From assembly GCA_963930775.1 (NCBI GenBank), contig OZ005701.1:6517669-6581668 (forward strand): 64,000 nt of DNA. The letters run 5' to 3'. The notes beneath the pieces were generated by a model. It ran no database searches, was not told where the DNA came from, and was given only the letters and a program-made list of their open reading frames with translations. The stretch comes from Cliona cf. orientalis. Lineage: Eukaryota > Porifera > Demospongiae > Clionaida > Clionaidae. Every line of letters starts with the position of its first letter. Within the stretch, counting starts at the first letter, position 1. A program made the position numbers and the translations under genes. Below, piece by piece: positions 15,784-26,723 of this stretch.

Positions 15784-18700
15784 TTAGCTGGGGCTTGGAA
15801 ATGGCTCTTCCTCAAGAATAGAGTCACGAAGAGTTGTGTAGGAAACTGTAGTGGGCTTTTTGATGGTCTTGCGACGTCGTTTGACGAGAATGCTCTTCTT
15901 GTATTTCAATTTATAGTTCCGATAAGTGGTGCGAAACTCACTATAAGGGATCACTCGGACTACTAACAATACAATTATAATGCAAAATTTCACAACTGCA
16001 GCACCAGTAGATGCTATAGTAATATAAGCAATTTCCTTTGATTGTTCTCGCTTGTAGGTATAACTATTTGTAGTGCTGTCCACATAGAGCACAGCACCAC
16101 TGAGTATCACAAGGTTAACGAGGAAAGCACTGTGGAGTGCAAAGACAGCTAAGCTCCTTTGAGGACGGGCAACGGACATGTAGCCTAGGAGTAACACAGT
16201 GGTGATCAAAAGTACAAAGGTGGCACCACGTTCAGAGATAGCAAATGGTATCAGATAAAGAAAGGCACGGGCAATAAGCAAAACACCAGGCCAGTAGTGG
16301 TGCCGATTTTCAATGGAAGCAAAGTATGAATCAAAGATGGGATGAAACCTTGTAAAATAGGGAAGATTGCGTAGCCACCTGCCCAAGAGAAGCAGCAGGA
16401 CATACGGGAGGCACAGGCAAAGTGCCACCAGAGCAACAAAAAAGAGAAAGAAATGAGGGAATCCGCAGTAGTTGAGAGTTCCATCCACAGCCCACACTAC
16501 AACACGACGTATCAATTGTTTGCTGTCAAAGTAGTTCAGATGTGCATACGATAGGCTCAAGATGACATTGCGTAGGAGCTTCATGTAGGAAAGAAGTGCT
16601 AGCGTGGAGAGTATGGATACCGTTCGAGAGCCAAATAGTTTAGTAAGCCGTGTTGAGTACTTTGCTCCAATAACAATGACCAAAACTATGGACCAGATGT
16701 ACATGGGAAATACATACTGTAGCAGTGTCTTCCAAAAGGCGTCCAAGCCTGCTACGAAGCATGTCTCAATTCCAAAGTCTAGGTTTAGCCAAGCAATGAA
16801 TATCCTTAGAAAGAGTAGGAGTCCAGTGGTCTCTTGTGGAAAGACGGTGGTCTCGTACACCCAGACAATGTTTGCGTAGAAGATTACTCCGTTGATCATG
16901 CCCTGAGTGACTGTCAGGTTGAGAAAAGTAATGAACAGTACAAGAAGAAACCCTGCTGCAGCGAAGAAAATCAAAAGTGCGAGATTGTTATTATTGAAGC
17001 ATCTTACACATTTCGATGACCCAATAGCCAGGCTGAAGCTTTCTTTACAACGTCCACACAGTCTGCCGGCACGGTTGAAGGCACACTGTGCATCGATAGA
17101 GTTCGTACTCTGTAAGTTGACAAGCAGCTCAGATTGTGATTGATTACACAGAGGTGCTGGGCAATAGCTACTCATTATCACTTCTGTCCTGTTAAGGGGA
17201 CTCACACCAATCCATGACCTTGGGTGAGATAGCAAGGCACTTGAATTGGATAGAAGGCATTTGAGTTCCTCGTAGTGCTTCTTCAAAGAGGGGTAGCAAT
17301 CGCAGCGTGAGATTTCATCACCAAGGCTGAACCCAGGAGGACAGGGTTTAAGGGTCACGTTAATGAAGAGGGGCGTGAAAATGAGGCTTCCCCTGATGAT
17401 CCCTTCATTGACGTACATATTGATGGAGTCACTGATCCTATGTTTGTATAATTCGGTGGGATAACGAATCGGTGTCGACTTCAATGCAGTCAGGGACAAC
17501 ATCTCATTTGGATTCTTTGAAAAGATAGTGTAGTTCACCTTGGTACAGTTCATCTTAAACACCAGTTGATAGCATTCTTCCACTTCTTCATGCCCAGATG
17601 GAAATTCCTCACTGCAACTGGGATAGTTGTGGTGTGGACTCTGTAGGTTCGCTTGAACGATACCAATGGTAGCCCCAAAATCACCTCCTACTAGCACAAC
17701 AGATAAGGAGAACCTTTCACCTGGAATATGGGTAATATTTGACATGAAGATTTTGGTTTCATTTACACACTGAGGCATATCATCTTCATCACATAAACAA
17801 ATTCTTGCAGGAGATGCTGATATGGCAGAATGGATGGGATTATCCGAGAGTTCTGGATTCCTGAACTGAAAGACTTTCCCCAGTGAGATCACCGTGTGGC
17901 TGGGGACAGGAACAGATTCATTCATTGCAGCAGTACACGAGCTCTTGAGAGATGCTCCAAAGATGTGACTTCCTCCTTTATCCGCTAAATTCTCCGTAAA
18001 CATCAAACTGTAAGAAGCATTTTCGTCGTAATCGAACAAGTTATAGAAACAGTTGGAATAAGGAAGTACTTTGTAGATCTCAGTTGGATTATTGACAAAT
18101 ATGGCTCCTCCTTTACCCGTTGCATGATTTTGGGAGAAGGTGACGTTAGCATCCCTAGAAATATTGAGGTAGCTCGAGGTCAGACCTAAAGCCCCACCTC
18201 TTTCTCCAGAATTACCAGAGAAGGTAACACTGCCCATCAGTGTGAGGGTGCTCTGAACCATATTGAACGCTGTATTCGTGCCATTAATGATATCACTGTT
18301 CTCAATGGTCAGATCCGAATGAACAATTAAGCAATCACTTTCGATGAAGATGGAATTATTTATATGGAATACAACTCTATCCTCCAAATCAGCCGGGTGC
18401 ACAGAGAAGCTTACATCCATGATAGTCACATCTTCTAAGAGAAGCACAGATATATTTTGGATTATCAAAATCACATTCTGTATCACGACAGGAGTGATTT
18501 CACCACCATAGCCTTTCACAGCTAAAAAATTTAATCGGCTTAAATTGAGTGTGGCTGTGTTTGGACTTGACAGCGTGTGGTTTCCACAGAGAAAAATCAA
18601 TTCAATCTCACGTCCCGTAGCATTTGAAGTTGCTTCAATCCAGTTATTAGTAGTAATGTTAGCGTAAACATCAAATGTTGTACAGGAGCCTGTAATATTG

Positions 18701-18840
18701 AATTTGTGGCAGGAACAAGAAGATGAAGTATTGTGAGAAGCGCCAGGTCCAGATTCAACATAAAACGTTTCCTTGCTGTAAGCCACAGTGAAAAGCAAAG
18801 GTAGGGGGGATACAAGAATTAGAAGCTTGAGAGGACCCAT
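15784..18840 (-). CDS. secreted-type beta-helix / polytopic membrane protein, copy 1 (1018 aa)
   Basis: Intronless frame with a clear signal peptide (MGPLKLLILVSPLPLLFTVA). The N-terminal half carries Pmp-like beta-helix motifs, FSGNSGERGGAL and FSQNHATGKGGAI (FxxN and GGA[IL]), and many N-glycosylation sites. A Cys-rich segment at about 530-615 follows (CAFNRAGRLCGRCKESFSLA, GSSKCVRC). From about 620 onward there are roughly nine or ten membrane segments, with the conserved stretch FIAWLNLDFGIETCFVAGLD. It ends in a basic cytoplasmic tail. This plan suggests a cell-surface receptor or channel-like protein with a large ectodomain. I recognise no named family for the membrane module, and function is unknown. 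Its C-terminus is duplicated at 546-1332. Start chosen at the ATG that begins the signal peptide. Confidence 0.85.
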   Translation of the reverse strand: MGPLKLLILVSPLPLLFTVAYSKETFYVESGPGASHNTSSSCSCHKFNITGSCTTFDVYANITTNNWIEATSNATGREIELIFLCGNHTLSSPNTATLNLSRLNFLAVKGYGGEITPVVIQNVILIIQNISVLLLEDVTIMDVSFSVHPADLEDRVVFHINNSIFIESDCLIVHSDLTIENSDIINGTNTAFNMVQSTLTLMGSVTFSGNSGERGGALGLTSSYLNISRDANVTFSQNHATGKGGAIFVNNPTEIYKVLPYSNCFYNLFDYDENASYSLMFTENLADKGGSHIFGASLKSSCTAAMNESVPVPSHTVISLGKVFQFRNPELSDNPIHSAISASPARICLCDEDDMPQCVNETKIFMSNITHIPGERFSLSVVLVGGDFGATIGIVQANLQSPHHNYPSCSEEFPSGHEEVEECYQLVFKMNCTKVNYTIFSKNPNEMLSLTALKSTPIRYPTELYKHRISDSINMYVNEGIIRGSLIFTPLFINVTLKPCPPGFSLGDEISRCDCYPSLKKHYEELKCLLSNSSALLSHPRSWIGVSPLNRTEVIMSSYCPAPLCNQSQSELLVNLQSTNSIDAQCAFNRAGRLCGRCKESFSLAIGSSKCVRCFNNNNLALLIFFAAAGFLLVLFITFLNLTVTQGMINGVIFYANIVWVYETTVFPQETTGLLLFLRIFIAWLNLDFGIETCFVAGLDAFWKTLLQYVFPMYIWSIVLVIVIGAKYSTRLTKLFGSRTVSILSTLALLSYMKLLRNVILSLSYAHLNYFDSKQLIRRVVVWAVDGTLNYCGFPHFFLFFVALVALCLCLPYVLLLLLGRWLRNLPYFTRFHPIFDSYFASIENRHHYWPGVLLIARAFLYLIPFAISERGATFVLLITTVLLLGYMSVARPQRSLAVFALHSAFLVNLVILSGAVLYVDSTTNSYTYKREQSKEIAYITIASTGAAVVKFCIIIVLLVVRVIPYSEFRTTYRNYKLKYKKSILVKRRRKTIKKPTTVSYTTLRDSILEEEPFPSPS

Positions 18841-19073
18841 GGTAGATTATACTGATATCTCCTATAGAATAATGAAACAGAAAAATATTTTTTATCATAA
18901 TATTATTTCTGTTGTAGCTAGACTTCTGCCCATTGGTGAGTTCATTTACCCTATTAGTCTTCATCAACATTTACGCATGATAAATAAATACCATAGTCCC
19001 ACGAGTACTCTAATAATAGTAGTACAGCATGCAAGATGCAATTAATGATGCAAGTCAGTGGGTATAATTATAT

Positions 19074-19112
19074 ATTGATAACTGTACCCTAAGTTAGGGT
19101 ACAGTTATCAAT
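19074..19112. repeat. perfect 39-nt palindrome
   Basis: ATTGATAACTGTACCCTAA, then G, then its exact reverse complement. It lies in the upstream region of the membrane gene that starts at 18840. Its role is unknown. Confidence 0.85.
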
Positions 19113-19198
19113 ATTATTATGAAAATTGTAGCACAATAGTAGTTTGATAATTACAGCTAGATATTATAGTATTCGCTGCATCAGTTAACACTCTTTAT

Positions 19199-19328
19199 AA
19201 TAGTTATTAACCAGCTCCTGAGGTTTGTATGCAGTATAGAAGCATAAATCCCAAGGGCAAAGCTTAAGCCCAAGGGATGAGTGCTTCTATACTGCATACA
19301 AAGCTATAGGGATTGGTCAATAACTATT
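19199..19328. mobile_element. hairpin MITE-like element
   Basis: The two halves are inverted copies: AATAGTTATTAACCAGCTCC ... TTTGTATGCAGTATAGAAGC pairs with GCTTCTATACTGCATACAAA ... GGTCAATAACTATT. There is almost no loop (about AAAGCTTA). It is non-coding, and no clear target duplication was found. Confidence 0.65.
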
Positions 19329-21017
19329 TTCTAGCCCATTCGTTTCCATGTATACAATATAAACATATTTTTAGTCCTCAAGAACCCTACATAAGAGGAA
19401 CTATAATTATCACATAATATACAATACCTTGTATACCTTAACAACCACATAGCAACAGGCTACAACAACATTATATAGTGGCATGGTCAGGCTATAGCTA
19501 GTTACGATTATACTCTTTATAGGCACATACTAGCTGTGTTTACATACGCTAATAGAACGCAAGCTAAAAAATAATTACGATAGCGCGATTTTCTGGTAAC
19601 GGTCGCCACACTCTAGCTATATTAAGATGTATAATGAGAAGTCCTAGAATGCGAATTTTCTTGTGCTAATTAGATCCTTTGCATAAACACTGTATGTACA
19701 TTATTTTAAAGCTTACATAACTGAACTGAAGTTTATGGTGCATTTCTAAAGGCATAGAATGTAAACTCCTGCCATCGAAAGACCGAGCATTATTTTGTCA
19801 ATTGAAGTGTTTGCGTAGAGTCCAAAATGGCAAAAGAGTGACACACTGATCCAGATAGACTGTATACTATTGAGATCTCTTGAGATTGTAAGATGACTCA
19901 CCGACAGCTTATCACAAAACAATATCGATAATATTGTGAAAGTGGTAAGGAGCCTTGAGTTTGTACATCTCAGTACTATCTAATGTATCCGGTTTGTTTA
20001 ACCACAATACTCTAGTTGGGACCCAGTTAGCACTAGCTGTAGTACCTGGGGAATATGTTTTACTGATCAAGATAAACAGCTAGACTGAGTGTGGTATAGC
20101 TAGCCTTCAATCATACGGTCTAGATTGTGATTGAATCATTACCAGTTGGAGCTGACACTTTCTACAATCCTTAGTGAGTTAATGATAGCTACACTCTCAT
20201 AAACACCCACACATAGGAGAGCTCCAAAAGCTATGGTGCACTCACTACTTTGTGATGAATGTTTCATAGATCTTCTGGGCCACCACATTATTGGTAGCTG
20301 GTGTAAGTAGTTGGCATAGAAAAGCAGCCAACTTTAATATTACTCAAACAAGACACAATAGCTGTGAGATAGTTTGAAACTTTTAGCTGTCTAGCCTGGG
20401 AAATCCATACTACTGGTAGGATTCTCCAAATAGATTACAGCTATGACAAAGAGTCACCCCCCCCCCCCCCCCACCACCCCCTCCCATGGCCAAACCCATG
20501 CACACTAAAAAATTTTTTTAGCAAATCCAACAACCAGATAGACATTTTGTATGATTAATCTTGCGTAGTATAGTTGACTTACCTTTATGCACTCAAGCTC
20601 CAGCCACTAACTACACACATCTGAATATCTTACAGCAACATCCACTGTTTATAGTGATGATGTAACGACCACTTACCCAATCGACTCAGGCTGCGTTCAC
20701 GCATGCGCAATCTGATCATCGAAAATGGAAAATGGAAAACTTCATGTCTTGCAGGCCCACTTCAGCATAGACCAAAATACGTACATACTCATACAGGATG
20801 CAAGTTCTAGTAAAATAGTATAGGACATATAAACTAAAATTCTATAGTAATGAATATATAAGTGAGTTAGAAAACCTTTAAGAAACATAAAAAAGGAAGG
20901 GTCCATGGTGAGTCCGAGACGCACAAAAATTAGTTTTAATCATACCAACAATGTTAATAGATTGATACAATTGTCTCAAGATTATGGTGCACTGGGATCG
21001 TCAATTCAGCTTTGATC

Positions 21018-24000
21018 TCAGTAGGGGTCCAGTGCACGTGGTTTTGATCCCTCTGATGTAAGGAAATCTTCACTGAGAATAGCATCCCGAAAAGTAACAT
21101 ATGTAGAATTGGTCTTTTGTTCATAGTGATACTGACTCTCATTGAGCTCCTCACCGTCACCTTTCATCCTTCGATACTTCATTCTACGAACAAAGCTTCG
21201 TACATTTTTGGTCACACGATAAGCGACAAGACCGCAGAACTCCAGCAGAGCCACTGTAGTAGACACTCCCGTAATGTAGGCAATCTTCGTCGATTCCACC
21301 TCTTTATCAGTCGTCGTGCTACTCACAAAGAGGACGCTGCCACTGAGAATGATAAGGTTGATTAGAAACGTGACGTAGAATAGGAAACCATATTTACTTC
21401 TCAGGGGGCGTACTGCCGCCATGTAGCTCAACAGCAGTACAGCTGTAATCAGGAGGATGAAGATGGCCACATCGTGAACAGCAAGCAAGATGTTGAGCAG
21501 ATAGAGGAAGACACGTGTGATTAAGAGCACTCCAAGCATATAGTGATGCTCGCTCCTGATGGGAGCAAAGTAGGAATCAAAGATGGGATGAAATCGTGAA
21601 AAGAACGACAAACGACGCAGCCACTGACCAAAGAGAAGTACGAGTGTGTAAACCAGGCAAAGAACTGCCACCGTCAAACCGATGAAGAAGACGACTGCAT
21701 GCTCACCAGCAACATACTTCAGCCGTCCATCTTCAGCCCACACTATAATGGTACGTACCCTTGTTTTGTTGTCATAGTAAAGAAGGCTTGCGTAGTTCAG
21801 GCTCTGATACATATTGCGTAGAAGCTTCGTATAGGACAGTAGAATGAGGGAGGACAGTACGGAAACGGCTTTCGAACCTAGAAGTCTTGTTAGCCTAGTG
21901 GAATGTTTTGCCCCCCAAATGATGAATGCAACTATGGAGCAAATGTACAATGGAAAGATATACTGTAGGAGTGATTTCCAAAAAGCATTCAGACCCTTCA
22001 CAAAGCACATTTCAATCCCGAAATCGAGGTTCAACCAGGCAATGAAAATTCTAAAGAACTGTAGTGAATGGGCATGCTCTTGAGGAAATAACACGGCCTC
22101 GTATATCCATACGATGTTTGCATAGAAGAGGACACCATTGATCATGCCCTGAGTGACAGTGAAGTTCAGAACAGTCACAGCCAACACCAGAAGGAGGCCT
22201 GCTACTGCAAAGAATATCAAGAGTGCCAGACCGTTGTTGTTGGAGCATTTTACGCAGCTTGAAGATCCTATAGCCAGGCTGTATCCTTCTTTACAACCCC
22301 CACACAGCCTGTCCTCCCGATTAAATGCACACTGACTAGCAATCGATTCCTCATCTTGTATATTTACCCATAGATTTGAGTCATTGTTTACGCAGAATGG
22401 GCAAAAGTGTTTGCTCAAAATCACCTCTGTCTTGTTATCAACTGATTGAGCACCAATCCAATACTCGGGAAGAAGCATGAATCCACTAAAGTTCGACAGG
22501 ATACACCGAAGGTCCTTGTATGCCTGTAAAGGCTGATAGCAATCACATCTGGATTTGGTACCAGCTTCAAAGAGACTGAACCCAGAAGGACAAGGTTTAA
22601 GAGTTACATTCACAAACAGTGGAGTAAAGATAAGAGTACCTTCAATGACCCCTTCATTGTAATACCTATCAATGGAATTGTTTATGCTCTCCCTGTAGTT
22701 TTCATTGGGATCCCAAATCAAGTTAGACTTGACAGCTCTCAACTGCATTAGTGCTGGTTTAGTGCCTGTAGTGGCTGAAAAAATGGTGTAATTCAGATTC
22801 GTACAGCTGCTGTGGTGTACCAGCTGACTAGGGGTGTCCAAGTATGCATCGGTCTTTTGTTGTTTTCTATTATCTGTCAGTAATCTGCTATGAACAATCC
22901 CACTGGTAGGCCCAAAATCGGAGCCCACCAGCATAGCCGGAAGAGTGAATAATTCGCCTGGATAGCGTGAAACACTCAGAAATATTTCGGTAGAATTTGA
23001 GCACAGTGGTATTCCATTTTTTCCGCTTTTATCACAGATGCACACTCTTGCTGGACTGCCAGTTACTGCAGAGTGAATTGAATTGTTGAGCAGTGGTGGC
23101 TCGTCAAAATGAAACACGTCTTTCGAAACAATGATGTAGCTAGGTACTTTGTCCTGGAATTCAGTATCGATTGCTGCTGTGCAGGAGCCTTTTAGTGGGG
23201 CTCCAAAAATGTGTTTACCTCCCGAGCGTGCTGAATTGTTTGTAAAGGTTAAACTATAGCTGGCATTTTCATTGTAGTCTAGCAATTGATAGAAACAATT
23301 GCTGTCTGGAAAAACCTTGAAGATTTCAGTTGGGTTGTTCACATAAATTGCACCTCCCTTACTAATAGCATAATTGTTCGCGAAGGTTACGGTAGCGTCC
23401 CTCGATATGTTGAGCTGGGATGATGTGAGACCCAGTGCTCCACCTTTCTCACCCCTATTTCCAGAAAATGTCACATTTCCTTTCAATGTGAGTATACCTT
23501 TGATGAGATGGAATGCTGTGTTGATGCCTTCAGTGATAAGAGTATTTTGAATGATCAAATTGGACCCAACTATTAAGCTGTGACTATGACTGAAGTGACA
23601 GTTGGATATGCTGAATGGAACAGGATCGTCAATGCTGGAGGGATAGACCTGAAAGCTCACATCTTTAAGCATCACATTTTCCAACTGAAGCGATGATACT
23701 CTGTGCATTACCAAATTAATGCCCTCAATGATGACTTGACTAGGGTCATTGCTGTTACCTTGCACAGCCAGGTGATGTAGACCACTCACGTTGGTTGTGT
23801 CAGTAGATCTAGAAGAATGCTGAAGTGTGTGGCGTCCACAAAGAAAGATGAGAGACAAATTTAAATTCTTTACATAATCATCAGAAAGTCCTGCTAGAAG
23901 CTTGGTATAGTAATCAAGTGTTTCACAATCATGACAATCATTGGTCACATTTCCAGGACAATGGCAGGAAGGATCACTTGGTGGCTCAATTGGCTTCACA

Positions 24001-24098
24001 CAAAATGATTTGGTGACTTGCACTGTGTCATGAGCACCACAGCCAGTCAGCAAGAATGGTACTGAGAGAATGAACAAGATCTTTATACAGTAAAGCAT
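21018..24098 (-). CDS. secreted-type beta-helix / polytopic membrane protein, copy 2
   Basis: I place the start at the ATG at 24098, where MLYCIKILFILSVPFLLTGC forms a signal peptide; the frame stays open 21 codons further up to 24161. About 1026 residues. Domain order is as in the neighbouring copies: a Cys-rich start (CHCPGNVTND), beta-helix repeats with FSGNRGEKGGALGLTSS and GGAIYVNNP, a Cys-rich knot (CAFNREDRLCGGCKEGYSLA), then about nine membrane segments including FIAWLNLDFGIEMCFVKGLN. It is extremely similar to copy 3 over its whole length, reflecting the tandem duplication, and clearly more distant from copy 1. Intronless and intact. Role unknown; a surface sensor or adhesion receptor is a guess from the architecture. 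Confidence 0.85.
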   Translation of the reverse strand: MLYCIKILFILSVPFLLTGCGAHDTVQVTKSFCVKPIEPPSDPSCHCPGNVTNDCHDCETLDYYTKLLAGLSDDYVKNLNLSLIFLCGRHTLQHSSRSTDTTNVSGLHHLAVQGNSNDPSQVIIEGINLVMHRVSSLQLENVMLKDVSFQVYPSSIDDPVPFSISNCHFSHSHSLIVGSNLIIQNTLITEGINTAFHLIKGILTLKGNVTFSGNRGEKGGALGLTSSQLNISRDATVTFANNYAISKGGAIYVNNPTEIFKVFPDSNCFYQLLDYNENASYSLTFTNNSARSGGKHIFGAPLKGSCTAAIDTEFQDKVPSYIIVSKDVFHFDEPPLLNNSIHSAVTGSPARVCICDKSGKNGIPLCSNSTEIFLSVSRYPGELFTLPAMLVGSDFGPTSGIVHSRLLTDNRKQQKTDAYLDTPSQLVHHSSCTNLNYTIFSATTGTKPALMQLRAVKSNLIWDPNENYRESINNSIDRYYNEGVIEGTLIFTPLFVNVTLKPCPSGFSLFEAGTKSRCDCYQPLQAYKDLRCILSNFSGFMLLPEYWIGAQSVDNKTEVILSKHFCPFCVNNDSNLWVNIQDEESIASQCAFNREDRLCGGCKEGYSLAIGSSSCVKCSNNNGLALLIFFAVAGLLLVLAVTVLNFTVTQGMINGVLFYANIVWIYEAVLFPQEHAHSLQFFRIFIAWLNLDFGIEMCFVKGLNAFWKSLLQYIFPLYICSIVAFIIWGAKHSTRLTRLLGSKAVSVLSSLILLSYTKLLRNMYQSLNYASLLYYDNKTRVRTIIVWAEDGRLKYVAGEHAVVFFIGLTVAVLCLVYTLVLLFGQWLRRLSFFSRFHPIFDSYFAPIRSEHHYMLGVLLITRVFLYLLNILLAVHDVAIFILLITAVLLLSYMAAVRPLRSKYGFLFYVTFLINLIILSGSVLFVSSTTTDKEVESTKIAYITGVSTTVALLEFCGLVAYRVTKNVRSFVRRMKYRRMKGDGEELNESQYHYEQKTNSTYVTFRDAILSEDFLTSEGSKPRALDPY

Positions 24099-24885
24099 CT
24101 CAGCCGGCTGATCTTTGATACAATATCTGTAGAAATTGCGTATTGAATCACACACATACAAGAAATAATCTGGGTCCTGGCTATGTACCTATCTGCTCTT
24201 GGTAGTACGGTACTCTTCGCCACCACCTTTTAATAGTGGTCATGGATGCTCATGCATCACTTGTACTTTCAGTGCGACAGCCACAATCACGTACAGGCTG
24301 ATGCGGGACTGGCCCTGTATTGATCATTGATTGCTGATGCTGCTGCAGACAGGACGTGGTTAAAAGCATGCGGAAGGGGCTACAAGGGCAGTGCTAATCA
24401 ATCTAGAGGAAGTACAGCTGAGGAAGTTGCAAAGTTCCCTTGGACAGTCCCACAGATAAAATCCCCTATGATCTCATAGCCACATTCTCATGTTAACAGG
24501 GCAACAAGTGGACCCATCTCAATACAGGAACACCTGGCTATGGCCAGCCACAATGTTGATGTGGCTGCTTTGGAGTTCTGCCACTTCGAGCTGCCCAAGT
24601 TACACAGCGATCACTATACACAGGTTCCACTGCAATAATACTATTTCTATTGTGCCCACCTCATGATCAACAGTGACATCAAATTCATCAGGAATCCATC
24701 CTATTATATTATGTAATAATAACATCGAGCCTAGTAAATCAACAATACGTACATACTAAAAGTTCAGAGCAGCAACTAAGAGCCTAAGGCTATAATAATT
24801 ACAGCAAATTAACAAGCAAGACTTAAGTTCATTCTATTAAAGTTAGCACTCAGTCCACACAATTCATGAAGACCCAGCAACGGTC
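24099..24885. other. spacer inside duplicated unit 1
   Basis: It lies between the start of membrane copy 2 and the V-ATPase fragment. From about 24421 it matches 31110 onward (AGTTCCC...GGACAGTCC, CATAGCCACATTC). No gene seen. The two MITEs present in the corresponding part of unit 2 are absent here. Confidence 0.6.
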
Positions 24886-25441
24886 TTAAATTTCATCTTC
24901 TCCCTTCAAGATGGCCTCAAAGGAGAACGGCATGAACTTGAATCCATCGCCATCGTAGAACTTGTTCTGGAACTCCACCCAGTGAAGACGGAGGGCGTGA
25001 AGGAAAGCAGACAGACCCTCCATCACCAGGAGAATGCCAATTGTCAGCACTGTGAGAGAGAAAGAGAGGCAAGAACAGACGATGGTTTACTTAAAGTGAA
25101 TGAGTGAATGTGTGTGTACACAGAGTCAAAACTCCCACAATTTACCCTAAAGCAACCCTGCGACTATAAGGCTTATATATCATTCATAACTGACCATTGT
25201 GACCCTGATACAAACTACATAATCAGGATAACAAGCTTCCAACGTTGGATTCGTGAAGTACATTATGTAGAAAGCCTTTCAGAATCTGCCTATAAATCAA
25301 TGGTGACAGCTAAAAAAAATGGAAAAAAAGCTTGTATTCTGTGTGCAAAGTGGTCCCTTTTCTCAGATCTCATCACAAGTTATGAAATACAGATAGTACT
25401 CACCAGCCCAGAAGAACCTCTGAGAGTTCTCAATGTATGTT

Positions 25442-25473
<32 letters not shown>

Positions 25474-25852
25474 AGAGAGAAAAAGTGTACAACATGGCAC
25501 AAGCAAAAATGCTTATTGTATTGGTATGTATGATCAAATCACAAATCTTTCAGCATGTTACATGCACCATACATGTACATGTATGCACACAACATGCACA
25601 AACCAGCATGTGCCAGGCTGAGAGCCCACAGTCGTAGGTAGGATGCAGTGTTGGATCCGGAGATGGTGTCCAAACAGTACTCAATCGTGTGGATGGCCTG
25701 GTGGATGAACACCTCAGAGAAATCATACTCTCCTTGCTCTCCCCCTCCACCTCCTCCTCCTCCTCCATCAGCCTCCTCTTGCCCCACGTGCTTTGACTCC
25801 TTCGTATTGTGAAGGATCTCCTTGGTCTCGTCAGCACTGTCGTCGCTGCTGG
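24886..25852 (-). pseudogene. 3' fragment of a V-ATPase a-subunit gene (exons 18-20)
   Basis: Three exons match the end of the gene at 31589-41395. The last exon (24886-25049, 164 bp, ending in a TAA) is intact. The next (25404-25428) keeps only 25 of 117 bp: an internal 92-bp loss joined by a short AAG-type microhomology, which shifts the frame. The exon-18 copy (25604 to about 25852) has a 6-bp insertion within the conserved [10 protein letters not shown] motif and stops mid-exon at the duplication junction. Exons 1-17 are absent. It has no promoter or start of its own, so it is a dead by-product of the tandem duplication. Open frames across the G-run at 25443-25465 are artefacts. Confidence 0.85.
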
Positions 25853-26723
25853 GAAAATTATCATGGATCAATTTTAGCTAGATCTGAAACTTTCTGCAAT
25901 CCTTAGTAAGTTAGTGATATACTCTCACAAACACCCACTCATAGGAGAGCTCCAAAAGCTATGCACTGCTTTGTGGTGATTAGAATGTCTGACCATCAAT
26001 CAAAGAGGACCTTCTGGGCCACCAAAATTATCAGTAGCTAGCTGGTATAAGTAGTTGGCATATTAATAAAAGCAGCCAACTTTAACATTTATCAAACAAG
26101 ACACAACAGTACTAGTTTTTGAGATAGAATTCTTTTGTTAGCCCTAATAGTATTCCAGTAAATACTATAGATCTACTTGCTCCCAGCCACTAGTTGCAGG
26201 ACTCTCTACCATATATGATAGGTAGGCATTTAATGATAGAAATATCACATAGAGGGAATTAAAGTTTTAGCTGTCTAGCCTGGGAAATTTATACTATACT
26301 GGAGGGATTCTCCAAGCAGATTATACACATAGGCCAAATTTTAAAAAGGTACGTATGATAAAGAGTCCATAGCTAGCTGACAGTTCACCCACCCCCAGCC
26401 CACACATTACAATTTTTAGCAACCTGATAGATATTAATTTTGATTTACGTATAGTATAGTTAACTTAATTATACCCGTGCACTCAAGCTCCAGTCACTAT
26501 ATATCTATATACGTCTAAAGATTTTATAGCAACATCCACTGTTTATATATAGCTACCCCTCAGTGATGTAACGACCACTCACCGAATCAACTCGGGCGAC
26601 GTAATACGCATGCGCAATCTGATCTCACAATGCAAAGATATTACATCACTCATACCAACAATTTACGATATACAGATTGTCTCAAGATTATGGTGCACTC
26701 GGATCATCAATTCAGCTTTGATC
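25853..26723. other. duplication junction and 3' flank of membrane copy 3
   Basis: Within about 25853-25892 the sequence changes from V-ATPase exon 18 to the copy of the flank found at 20155. The remainder is A+T-rich and non-coding, and is recognisably the same as 20155-20990 with small indels. Confidence 0.7.

Larger units (their letters stand above)
18841..21017. other. intergenic region with hairpins and the left edge of a tandem duplication
   Basis: No convincing gene. It holds a 39-nt palindrome (19074-19112), a hairpin element (about 19199-19328), and a poly-C tract at about 20458-20475. From about 20155 rightward the sequence matches 25890 onward (for example CATAGGAGAGCTCCAAAAGC), marking the left end of duplicated unit 1. 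The short open frames here have no supporting features. Confidence 0.65.
20155..25855. repeat. tandem segmental duplication, unit 1
   Basis: The order here is flank, membrane gene (21018-24098), spacer, 3' end of a V-ATPase a-subunit gene. The same order recurs at 25890-33460. Anchors include CATAGGAGAGCTCCAAAAGC (about 20211 and 25942), the two membrane genes, AAAAGTTCAGAGCAGCAACT (about 24758 and 31468) and the V-ATPase exons. Unit 1 ends inside V-ATPase exon 18, and unit 2 begins within about 40 bp. Confidence 0.8.

Noticed and set aside
25108..25533. 141-residue open frame in the V-ATPase pseudogene intron
   Set aside because: Ends in a Gly/Arg-Glu run from a G/GA microsatellite and has no domain; the matching intron of the functional gene lacks most of it.
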